Positions 1 to 5,717 of a stretch of DNA of 5,717 nucleotides are shown here, piece after piece. The number at the start of each line of letters is the position of its first letter. Position 1 is the first letter of the stretch. The stretch spans positions 1 through 5,717 of the forward strand of contig CAIVXR010000157.1 in assembly GCA_903909925.1 (NCBI GenBank), written 5' to 3'. The translations under genes and the position numbers were made by a program. Origin of the DNA: an uncultured beta proteobacterium. Lineage in GTDB: Bacteria > Pseudomonadota > Gammaproteobacteria > Burkholderiales > Burkholderiaceae. A model generated the notes under the pieces. The model had not been told where the DNA came from. It made no database searches and worked only from the letters and a program-made list of their open reading frames with translations.

Positions 1-358
1 ACTTATCCATCTTGCTGCGGGATCCAAAGGCACCCTTACTGAGGAACTGTGGCGCGCCAAATGGACATGCAAATGAGCAGTAGCCACAACCAATACAAAT
101 GTCTTTGTCATGAAGGACAACACCTTCGTCAGTGCGGTAGAAGCAATCCACTGGACAGACAGCCATACAAGGAGCATCGGTACAGTGCATACAAGCAACT
201 GAGATCGACTTTTCCTGGCCAATGATGCCATCGTTCACCGTTACAACACGGCGGCGGTTGACACCCCAAGGCACTTCGTTATCGTTCTTACAAGCAGTGA
301 CACAGCCGTTACATTCGATGCATCGCTCTGTGTCGCAAATAAATTTCATTCTTGCCAT
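1..358 (-). CDS. fdhB: Formate dehydrogenase iron-sulfur (beta) subunit, partial at 3' end
   Basis: Electron-transfer subunit of the formate dehydrogenase. It takes electrons from the FdhA cluster and passes them through 4Fe-4S centres, presumably to a membrane cytochrome b. The 119 visible codons start MARMKF and run off the left edge. Three ferredoxin-type groups are visible: C13-x2-C16-x2-C19-x3-C23, C56-x2-C59-x4-C64-x3-C68 and C88-x2-C91-x2-C94-x3-C98. The last visible residues (GSRSKMDK) are followed by a T, consistent with the next Cys that begins the remaining ligand set in this family. There is no signal peptide; family knowledge says the subunit is carried out with Tat-signal-bearing FdhA. 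The start at 358 is supported by AGGAG at 365-369 with a 6-base spacer; an in-frame Met at codon 4 is a less likely start. The gene lies 27 bases after the fdhA stop, so it is surely co-transcribed. The family call is firm; the Fdh3 versus FdnH subtype is an inference from overall resemblance. Confidence 0.93.
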   Translation of the reverse strand, partial: MARMKFICDTERCIECNGCVTACKNDNEVPWGVNRRRVVTVNDGIIGQEKSISVACMHCTDAPCMAVCPVDCFYRTDEGVVLHDKDICIGCGYCSFACPFGAPQFLSKGAFGSRSKMDK

Positions 359-385
359 TGTGTTCTCCTGACTTTATTTTTTAAC

Positions 386-3364
386 TTAGGCAAATTTTTC
401 GATTTGACACATGGTGGTTTTAGTCTCTTGCATCATCGTTACCTGGTCGTATCCGTAAGTAGTCGCAGTATTGACCGCTTCACCTAATACAACAGGGGCA
501 GCACCCTCTGGGTAGTATTTGCGCAAGTCTGCACCCTGCCACCAACCAGCAAAGTGGAATGGCACGAAAGCAGTGCCTTGGTCAACACGTTCGGTCACCA
601 TTGCACGCACTTTGATCTTGGCGCCAGTTGGTGACTTCACCCAAACATAATCCCAGTTCTTAATGCCACGATCTGACGCCGCCTTAGGATTAATCTCCAC
701 AAAGTTTTCTTGTTGCAACTCGGCTAACCATGGGTTAGAACGAGTTTCGTCTCCACCACCCTCATACTCGACCAAACGACCCGAAGTCAGAATAATTGGG
801 AACTTCTCATACAACTTCTGGTTCAAGTTTTGATCCTGAACTGTCTTATACAGAGTTGGCAAGCGCCAGAAATTCTTCTTATCTGCAGACGTTGGATACT
901 TACGCATCATCGGCGCATTAGTACTGTAGAGCGCTTCACGGTGAATTGGAATCGCATCTGGGAAGTTCCAAACAACGGCACGGGCCTTTGCGTTACCAAA
1001 TGGATGGCAACCATTCTTCATCACAACGCGCTGAATACCGCCAGATAAGTCAGTCTTCCAGTTCTTACCTTCGGCAAGTTTTTTCTCGTCCTCAGTCAGC
1101 TGATCCCACCAACCCAACTTCTTCACAAACACGTGATCAAACTCTGGGTAACCCGTAGTAATTGCAGAGCCTTTGGAATAAGAACCATCCTCAGCCAATA
1201 AGCTCTTACCTTCACGCTCAACACCAAAGTTGGCGCGGAAGTTGCCGCCACCCTCCATCACACTCTTACTGGTGTCATAGAGATTTGGTGAGCCTGGATG
1301 TTTAATCGCGGCTGTGCCGTAGCATGGCCAAGGCAAACCGTAGTAATCACCAGTAGTGTCGTAACCGCTTACAGGGTCAACACCACCACGTGACTTCAAG
1401 GTCTTCGGATCAAATGTAGCAACCATTCTCATGTGCGCTTTTAAGCGCTCAGGAGTTTGACCTGTATAACCAATCGTCCAAACGGACCGATTAATCTCGC
1501 GCAAGATAGATTCGACTTCAGGCTCTCTCCATTGCTTGCCAGCAAATTTGGAGCTAAGCATCTTATAGTTCTTTGATAACTCGTCACCGAAACCTAGGCG
1601 ATCAGCAAAAGCTTGCATGATTACATGGTCAGGCATCGACTCAAAGAGTGGATCGATTACTTTCTCGCGCCACTGTAATGAGCGGTTTGATGCGGTAGCA
1701 GAGCCACAAGTTTCAAACTGAGTTGCGGCTGGTAATAAATACACATTACGGTTCTTATTAACAGCATCACCCTCAGCAGGAGGCATTGCCGCCATCGCTG
1801 CTGTAGCGCTTGGATATGGATCAACCACAACCAAGAGATCCAACTTATCCATCGCGCGCTTCATATCAAGACCACGAGTTTGCGAGTTAGGTGCATGACC
1901 CCAGAAGAACAAGCCTTTAACGTTAGTCTCTTGATCGATCATGTCGTTCTTCTCAAGAACGGCATCAACCCAACGAGAAACAGTAGTACCAGATTTCTCC
2001 ATCATGTCTGGTGCATAGCGACCTTTAATCCATTCGTAGTCAACACCCCACACTGCTGCAAAGTGTTTCCATGAGCCAGCAGCCAAACCATAGTAGCCAG
2101 GCAATGAATCTGGGTTAGGACCTACGTCTGTTGCGCCTTGAACGTTATCGTGACCGCGGAAAATATTCGTACCACCGCCCGATTTACCAACGTTACCTAA
2201 AGCCAATTGCAAAATGCATGAGGCACGAACCATAGAATTGCCAATGGTGTGCTGCGTTTGACCCATACACCAAACTACAGTACTAGGACGATTCTTAGCC
2301 AAGGTTTCAGCGACTTTGTACATCTGCGCTTCTGGAACACCACAAGCTTCTTCCACATTTGCTGGAGTCCACTTTTCCATCACTTCCTTGCGGATCTCAT
2401 CCATCCCGTAAACACGGTCGTTGATGTACTTCTTGTCTTCCCAGCCGTTTTTAAAGATGTGATACAAAACACCAAACAAGAAAGGAATGTCAGTACCCGA
2501 ACGAATACGTACGTACTGATCAGACTTTGCTGCAGTGCGGGTATAACGTGGATCAACTACGATGACTTTGCAGCCGTTTTCTTTAGCGTGCAACAAACTC
2601 AGCATGGAGACAGGATGAGCTTCAGCAGCATTTGAGCCAATATACATGGCAGCTTTGGAATTCATCATGTCGTTATAGCTATTGGTCATCGCACCATAGC
2701 CCCAGGTGTTCGCTACACCGGCAACAGTTGTGGAGTGACAAATACGAGCCTGATGGTCTGTGTTGTTTGTGCCAAAGAAAGAGACCCACTTACGGAGTAA
2801 GTAGGCCTGTTCATTGTTATGTTTAGATGAACCAATAAAGAACATCGCATCGGGAGAGTATTTCTCTCGAATGCCCTTCATCTGGGCAGTAATTTCAGTA
2901 AGCGCTTGGTCCCAAGAAATACGCTCATATTTACCATCAACCAACTTCATAGGGTAACGCAAACGATAGTCGCCATGGCCATGCTCACGCAAGGCTGCGC
3001 CTTTAGCGCAATGGGCACCCATGTTGATTGGGGAATCAAATACTGGGTCTTGACGAACCCATACCCCATTTTCAACCGTAGCATCAACCGCACAGCCTAC
3101 TGAACAATGGGTACAAATGGATCGCTTAACTTCAATCTTTCCTTTGCCGTCAAGCATCGCCTTGCTTTGTTCTGCTGATGCCTTTTGCACTAAACTTAAT
3201 TGGCTAGCGGCAATACCAGCACCAACGCCAACACCTGAACGCTTTAAGAATGTTCGGCGATCCATAGTAGGCACCGCTGCTTTTAAGCCGCGCGATAGGC
3301 TACCAATTAGATGTGATGTGGAGCGACTGCTTTGGGGGGTATTGGATTTACGAGTCAGACTCAT
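386..3364 (-). CDS. fdhA: Formate dehydrogenase catalytic (alpha) subunit, Mo-bisMGD, cysteine-type, Tat-exported
   Basis: Oxidises formate to CO2, using a molybdenum (possibly tungsten) bis-MGD cofactor and one 4Fe-4S cluster. The 992 residues match the usual length of respiratory FdhA/FdnG proteins. A twin-arginine signal (RRTFLK, R36-R37, hydrophobic stretch about 44-58, likely cut after ASA at 62-64) points to the periplasmic side. Cluster ligands are C84-x2-C87-x3-C91-x27-C119. K121 matches the lysine that links cluster and pterin in E. coli FDH-H. The active-site stretch ARICHSTTVAG has C209-H210 where E. coli enzymes have Sec-His; codon 209 is TGT (2738-2740). R403 in FRGHDNVQGATD matches the conserved active-site arginine. 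The molybdopterin dinucleotide-binding domain fills about 855-990 (FPIILTSGRL, NPWLAEL, FAGWW). An AGGGA ribosome site (3371-3375) supports the start at 3364 and gives a 33-residue extension before the Tat core. The TAT-protein gene lies 71 bases upstream and fdhB 27 bases downstream. Arsenite oxidase or nitrate reductase is ruled out by the C-H and R-G-H-N-VQG pattern. Confidence 0.97.
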   Translation of the reverse strand: MSLTRKSNTPQSSRSTSHLIGSLSRGLKAAVPTMDRRTFLKRSGVGVGAGIAASQLSLVQKASAEQSKAMLDGKGKIEVKRSICTHCSVGCAVDATVENGVWVRQDPVFDSPINMGAHCAKGAALREHGHGDYRLRYPMKLVDGKYERISWDQALTEITAQMKGIREKYSPDAMFFIGSSKHNNEQAYLLRKWVSFFGTNNTDHQARICHSTTVAGVANTWGYGAMTNSYNDMMNSKAAMYIGSNAAEAHPVSMLSLLHAKENGCKVIVVDPRYTRTAAKSDQYVRIRSGTDIPFLFGVLYHIFKNGWEDKKYINDRVYGMDEIRKEVMEKWTPANVEEACGVPEAQMYKVAETLAKNRPSTVVWCMGQTQHTIGNSMVRASCILQLALGNVGKSGGGTNIFRGHDNVQGATDVGPNPDSLPGYYGLAAGSWKHFAAVWGVDYEWIKGRYAPDMMEKSGTTVSRWVDAVLEKNDMIDQETNVKGLFFWGHAPNSQTRGLDMKRAMDKLDLLVVVDPYPSATAAMAAMPPAEGDAVNKNRNVYLLPAATQFETCGSATASNRSLQWREKVIDPLFESMPDHVIMQAFADRLGFGDELSKNYKMLSSKFAGKQWREPEVESILREINRSVWTIGYTGQTPERLKAHMRMVATFDPKTLKSRGGVDPVSGYDTTGDYYGLPWPCYGTAAIKHPGSPNLYDTSKSVMEGGGNFRANFGVEREGKSLLAEDGSYSKGSAITTGYPEFDHVFVKKLGWWDQLTEDEKKLAEGKNWKTDLSGGIQRVVMKNGCHPFGNAKARAVVWNFPDAIPIHREALYSTNAPMMRKYPTSADKKNFWRLPTLYKTVQDQNLNQKLYEKFPIILTSGRLVEYEGGGDETRSNPWLAELQQENFVEINPKAASDRGIKNWDYVWVKSPTGAKIKVRAMVTERVDQGTAFVPFHFAGWWQGADLRKYYPEGAAPVVLGEAVNTATTYGYDQVTMMQETKTTMCQIEKFA

Positions 3365-3435
3365 ATGTGGTCCCTGAGAAAGTTTTTTTATTTATTTAGT
3401 AATGGTTAAATCAATATTTAGCAGTAATCAGCTAT
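3365..3435 (-). other. A/T-rich intergenic leader between the TAT-protein gene and fdhA
   Basis: The 71 bases hold the fdhA ribosome site and little else. A weak imperfect inverted repeat is visible (TAGC...GCTA flanked by TTAAAT...ATTTAA on the minus strand, about 3404-3437), but it has no G/C-rich stem followed by a T run, so I do not call a terminator. I see no convincing -35/-10 pair. Read-through from the upstream gene is the simplest reading. Confidence 0.4.
3371..3375 (-). promoter_or_regulatory. Ribosome binding site of fdhA
   Basis: Reading the minus strand, CAGGGA followed by a 6-base spacer precedes the ATG at 3364. This decides the start: the later in-frame ATG at 3263-3265 (Met34, just before the twin arginines) has no purine-rich site upstream. 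An A/T-rich stretch with seven A's on the minus strand (3383-3389) lies just upstream and would leave the site unstructured. Confidence 0.7.
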
Positions 3436-3657
3436 TTAAAGCATGGTGCTTTCGTAGTACTTACGCATGTGCGCAGTAATCGTGTGACCTTCGTCTTTAC
3501 TTTTCACTGTGCTACCAATTTCTTGAATCACTGCTTTACCAATCGATGTTTGGGAAGCAACGGCAACGGCACCAACTGCTGCTCCTGCACCTACAAAAAA
3601 TTTACGGCGCGATGGCTTGGTTTCTTCGCTTAAAGCAACTTTAGATTTAGTGCTCAT
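3436..3657 (-). CDS. Small Tat-signal protein of formate dehydrogenase clusters ('formate dehydrogenase region TAT target' family)
   Basis: A 73-residue protein, most of it a twin-arginine signal: SRRKFF with R17-R18, then an Ala/Gly/Val-rich stretch at about 21-36. After the signal come only about 35 residues, ending in HTITAHMRKYYESTML. The C-terminal T-x-H-(M/I)-x-K-Y-Y pattern is the hallmark, as I remember it, of the small proteins annotated as formate dehydrogenase region TAT targets, called FdhX in Shewanella. The molecular role is not established from sequence. It could be a small subunit or membrane anchor of the dehydrogenase, or an aid to its export. It has no Cys, so it cannot bind an Fe-S cluster through thiols. 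The start at 3657 is supported by AGGAG at 3664-3668 with a 6-base spacer. The gene lies directly before fdhA and is the first gene after the intergenic region that carries the FNR-like site. Confidence 0.88.
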   Translation of the reverse strand: MSTKSKVALSEETKPSRRKFFVGAGAAVGAVAVASQTSIGKAVIQEIGSTVKSKDEGHTITAHMRKYYESTML

Positions 3658-3680
3658 GGCATGCTCCTATTTAACAAATC

Positions 3681-3694
3681 TTGATCACAGTCAA
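3681..3694. promoter_or_regulatory. Candidate FNR/Anr-type operator
   Basis: The sequence TTGATCACAGTCAA fits the FNR consensus TTGAT-N4-ATCAA with one mismatch (GTCAA for ATCAA). The dyad extends one more pair to CTTGA...TCAAG at 3680-3695. It lies in the gap before the small Tat-protein gene, centred about 30 bases upstream of its start codon. A formate dehydrogenase operon under oxygen or redox control is plausible. The position is too close to the start codon for ordinary class II activation of a promoter serving this gene, so repression or a misleading match must be considered. The protein that binds is inferred, not shown. Confidence 0.5.
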
Positions 3695-3722
3695 GTTTAA
3701 TTCGTATTTGCACTTTTGACAT
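3694..3722 (-). promoter_or_regulatory. Weak candidate sigma-70 promoter before the small Tat-protein gene
   Basis: On the minus strand a -35-like ATGTCA (3717-3722, 4 of 6 to consensus) and a -10-like TAAACT (3694-3699, 4 of 6) are separated by 17 bases. Transcription would begin near 3687, inside the FNR-like palindrome. The surroundings are A/T-rich and include a 12-base inverted repeat CATAT-TT-ATATG (3720-3731). The match is modest and could be chance in A/T-rich DNA. Confidence 0.25.
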
Positions 3723-3744
3723 ATTTATATGCTATGGGAGCGAT

Positions 3745-3758
3745 AAGGGAAAACCCTT
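3745..3758 (-). other. Short hairpin after the chaperone gene
   Basis: A perfect 5-base-pair inverted repeat with a 4-base loop (AAGGG-TTTT-CCCTT on the minus strand) begins 15 bases past the chaperone stop codon. It has no T run after it, so it is not a good intrinsic terminator. It might mark an RNA processing point or partial attenuation between the two halves of the cluster, or be chance. Confidence 0.2.
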
Positions 3759-3773
3759 GGTTGTAAGACGTGA

Positions 3774-4424
3774 TCAAATCATGTCAAAGCCTTGCCCTTC
3801 GATGGCCAAGAATTCTCGGGTCAGTGCGGCGATTGGGTGGTAAAGATGCATCTCAGGAATGCCCTCAATCACGTCACAAAAGTCGTCATACCAAGGGCGA
3901 ATGTGGTCGTTGAAGAAAACCCTTTGATTTGTAAGGTTTGCGATCTCAACATCATCGCCAGCAATCAGATAACGCATCACCTCACAAAGCGCTGAAAGGT
4001 GATCCTCAGTCTCAGTGATTTCCTCAGCAGACTCAAGGCCAAACTCTTCAAGAGCCTTGCGTATATTGACTAGCGGCTTCTCATTAAGGTGCCCCGCCAT
4101 ATAGAAGGAAGCATTTAGAACAACATTGGGTTTACCAACGCTAATGAAATTCAAATCAAACTCATCGTGCCAAGCTTTGGCAGGATTATTTTTAGCTACT
4201 TCAATGACATCCATCCAGGCTTTAGCTAATGGAGCTTCATCGGCAACATCTTGCTGATTAGCTGTAGCAGCAATTTGGTCTAATAGCGCTTGATCTGGCG
4301 GTAGATGAAAAAATCTGGCGATTAAGCCATAGAGATCCGCTCTCGCTAGATCCTCTGGCAAGCCCACATCCCCTACTTCGGTTGATGCGCTATCTTTTGC
4401 TATTGATTTCTCAATTTCACTCAT
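3774..4424 (-). CDS. TorD/DmsD-family molybdoenzyme maturation chaperone
   Basis: A cytoplasmic chaperone, likely dedicated to FdhA: members of this family bind the Tat signal of a molybdoenzyme and hold it until cofactor is inserted. The 216-residue protein has the all-helical TorD layout. It has an N-terminal helix with ARADLYGLIARFF (about 27-39), a middle W-x-x-E-F-D-L-x-F segment (85-93) followed by ASFYMAGHL (105-113), and the family signature ETEDHLSALCEVM (138-150; E138, D141, H142). A C-terminal HIRPWYDDFCDVI segment (174-186) follows. It has no signal peptide and no Cys cluster. I chose the ATG at 4424 because it overlaps the upstream stop in ATGA, typical of translational coupling. 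A longer frame opens only at a TTG (4457). The ribosome site is merely purine-rich (GAAGAAAG). Binding to FdhA rather than another Tat protein is inferred from the neighbourhood. Confidence 0.9.
   Translation of the reverse strand: MSEIEKSIAKDSASTEVGDVGLPEDLARADLYGLIARFFHLPPDQALLDQIAATANQQDVADEAPLAKAWMDVIEVAKNNPAKAWHDEFDLNFISVGKPNVVLNASFYMAGHLNEKPLVNIRKALEEFGLESAEEITETEDHLSALCEVMRYLIAGDDVEIANLTNQRVFFNDHIRPWYDDFCDVIEGIPEMHLYHPIAALTREFLAIEGQGFDMI
4421..4424 (-). other. ATGA start-stop overlap
   Basis: On the minus strand the chaperone ATG (4424-4422) and the polyferredoxin TGA (4423-4421) share two bases. This indicates translational coupling and one transcript for the two genes, and it fixes the chaperone start. 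Confidence 0.8.
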
Positions 4425-5717
4425 GTTTCTTTCTTCACCATATCTACTACTCGACAATCACCACACATCTTGAGCCTATCCATTGCAGCGCCTGCAAAGG
4501 CGCCATGAGCGCCCAGCTTAGTGAGCATCAGATCAACCATCTTTAAAGTTCCAAAAGGTTTGCCGCAACTGATGCAATGAAAGGCCTGGGTCTCATTGAG
4601 GGTTATTTTTTGTTTGCGCTGTTCAACGGTCTGCAAGCGGGGGTTTAGGGTTAAAGCTTTTTCTGGGCAAGTCTGTACGCAAATACCGCATTGCACGCAC
4701 TGCTTTTCAATAAAGGAAAGAATCGGCTCATCTGGGTTATCCAAGAGCGCGCCTTCAGGACAACTACTGACGCAAGACATGCACAAAGTGCAAGCATCCT
4801 TATTGATGTTTAGACCGCCCAACAAAGATGAATTAGGTAAAGCGACGCCTGTCTCTGGCAATGGAGTCTTAGCTTGTTTTTGCAAATGCTCCAGAACTGC
4901 CTCAAGGGTTTCTCGTTTCTGGGTAGATAAACCAAAACTTGCAGGAGTACAAATAGAATGTAGAGCGCCACGTTTACGGAGTGCCGCCATCGCCTGCGAA
5001 ACGGTTTGCAAATCATCTGCTGATTTAGCCATAATTAAGTGAATACGCTCATCAAAGCCATAAGCATTCAAGATGGCGTTAGCAAGCTCGGCCTGCTCTT
5101 GTAGAGTTGCACGATAAGCGGGATCTTCATCACCGCTTAAGAGTAAGACTACTTCTGCAAATCCATAAGTCAGAGCGCTAAGCCATAAATCTAAACCGGT
5201 AGAGGCGATATGTTCAATGCCATAAGGAATTGCAAATGAGGGTAACCCTTCAAACTGTTTAGGCATTAGATGTGCAGAGCGCCCCAAGCCATCAATCATT
5301 TGAGTGCCTGCTTTTAAAGTATGCAAGAGCAGAGTTGGTGCTGCAGCTTGACTGATTTTTTTAGCTTCTGCACTAAAGACGGCGGCAATGGTCTTTAATT
5401 CTTTACCTTGATGGGGAACGCTCGGGTAGTTGTAACGCATTGCGCCCGATGGACATGCTGTAGAGCATGCTCCACAACCCATACAAAGATTAGGATTAAC
5501 CTCCACACTACCTTGGCCATTTTTAAATAAAGAGCTGATCGCGCCTGTCGAGCAGACATCGATACAAGCATTGCAACCTACTTTGCCATTACGGCCATGT
5601 GCGCAAATTTTTTCGTTATAGACAAAATACTTTGGCTTCTCAAACTCACCAACCATTTCTAATAATTGATTAACTACTAAAGCTTGCTCTAGGGGGTCCT
5701 GGCCGGGAGCAAAATAC
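4421..5717 (-). CDS. Multi-cluster 4Fe-4S protein (polyferredoxin) of the formate dehydrogenase cluster, partial at 5' end
   Basis: The frame stays open to the right edge, so the 431 visible residues are the C-terminal part of a longer protein. The first ATG (5656) has no ribosome site, and coding-like sequence (PGQDPLEQALVVNQLLE) runs into it. Numbered from that Met, cluster ligands are C18-x9-C28-x2-C31-x3-C35, then C58-x2-C61-x2-C64-x3-C68-P. A middle region of about 200 residues (80-280) has only one Cys (C236). A second ferredoxin pair follows: C289/292/295/299 and C320/323/326/330. The tail has two CxxC pairs (C361/C364 and C398/C401), like a zinc or single-iron site. That makes four likely 4Fe-4S clusters. 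No membrane segment is visible; the missing N-terminus could still carry a signal. Proteins like this are commonly annotated as 4Fe-4S binding protein beside formate dehydrogenase genes. The exact role (electron carrier or maturation factor) is unknown. It overlaps the chaperone gene by four bases. Confidence 0.88.
   Translation of the reverse strand, partial: YFAPGQDPLEQALVVNQLLEMVGEFEKPKYFVYNEKICAHGRNGKVGCNACIDVCSTGAISSLFKNGQGSVEVNPNLCMGCGACSTACPSGAMRYNYPSVPHQGKELKTIAAVFSAEAKKISQAAAPTLLLHTLKAGTQMIDGLGRSAHLMPKQFEGLPSFAIPYGIEHIASTGLDLWLSALTYGFAEVVLLLSGDEDPAYRATLQEQAELANAILNAYGFDERIHLIMAKSADDLQTVSQAMAALRKRGALHSICTPASFGLSTQKRETLEAVLEHLQKQAKTPLPETGVALPNSSLLGGLNINKDACTLCMSCVSSCPEGALLDNPDEPILSFIEKQCVQCGICVQTCPEKALTLNPRLQTVEQRKQKITLNETQAFHCISCGKPFGTLKMVDLMLTKLGAHGAFAGAAMDRLKMCGDCRVVDMVKKET

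Noticed and set aside
2249..2635. Plus-strand open frame of 128 codons
   Set aside because: It lies wholly antisense to conserved FdhA sequence and shows no domain or ribosome site that I can support.
2738..2740. Selenocysteine codon in FdhA
   Set aside because: The codon is TGT, not TGA, and the frame reads through as Cys without recoding.
386..3364. FdhA as a soluble NAD-linked (FdsA-type) formate dehydrogenase
   Set aside because: It has a Tat signal, only one N-terminal 4Fe-4S motif and no N-terminal 2Fe-2S/His-Cys ferredoxin region, and it sits with an FdhB-type subunit instead of FdsB/FdsG.
3681..3694. CRP site reading of the palindrome
   Set aside because: One TGTGA half is present but the second half (TCACA) is missing at the right spacing; the FNR pattern fits better.
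3745..3758. Intrinsic terminator after the chaperone gene
   Set aside because: The stem is only five base pairs and no T run follows on the minus strand.
4425..4457. Chaperone start at a TTG eleven codons upstream
   Set aside because: The start would be a rare codon inside the upstream gene; the ATGA overlap at 4421-4424 is the more natural start.
4596..5042. Plus-strand open frame of 148 codons
   Set aside because: It is antisense to the polyferredoxin, whose Cys motifs prove the minus strand; the predicted plus-strand protein has no recognisable pattern.
5654..5656. ATG as the start of the polyferredoxin
   Set aside because: No ribosome site precedes it and the frame is open with protein-like sequence to the window edge.

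Overview
The window is a minus-strand gene cluster for a Tat-exported, molybdopterin-dependent formate dehydrogenase of the Fdh3/FdhN-like type. Protein sequences, a moderate GC content and the gene order suggest a betaproteobacterium of the Burkholderiales. A Polynucleobacter-like freshwater bacterium is my best guess, but the genus is an impression, not a proof. No mobile element, CRISPR array, tRNA or rRNA is visible. Every long plus-strand reading frame lies antisense to a convincing minus-strand gene.

In transcription order (right to left) the layout is as follows. (1) A multi-cluster 4Fe-4S protein runs in from beyond the right edge and ends at 4421. (2) A TorD/DmsD-type chaperone (4424-3774) starts in an ATGA overlap with it. 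(3) A 116-base gap (3658-3773) holds an FNR-like palindrome and a weak candidate promoter. (4) A 73-residue Tat-signal protein of the 'formate dehydrogenase region TAT target' type occupies 3657-3436. (5) The catalytic subunit FdhA (992 residues, 3364-386) follows. (6) The iron-sulfur subunit FdhB starts at 358 and runs off the left edge after 119 codons.

The genes fit one job. FdhA oxidises formate at a Mo-bisMGD centre with a cysteine ligand in place of selenocysteine. FdhB passes the electrons through its Fe-S clusters, presumably to a membrane cytochrome b subunit encoded beyond the left edge. The TorD-like protein probably holds the FdhA Tat signal until cofactor is loaded. The small Tat protein and the polyferredoxin are the least understood members: they are conserved with such clusters, but their roles are not fixed by sequence.

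This is a recognisable kind of operon, not a new system. The points most worth a second look are the FNR-like site with a geometry that suggests repression, the small Tat protein whose signal resembles that of FdhA, and the polyferredoxin, whose middle domain and C-terminal CxxC pairs are unexplained.
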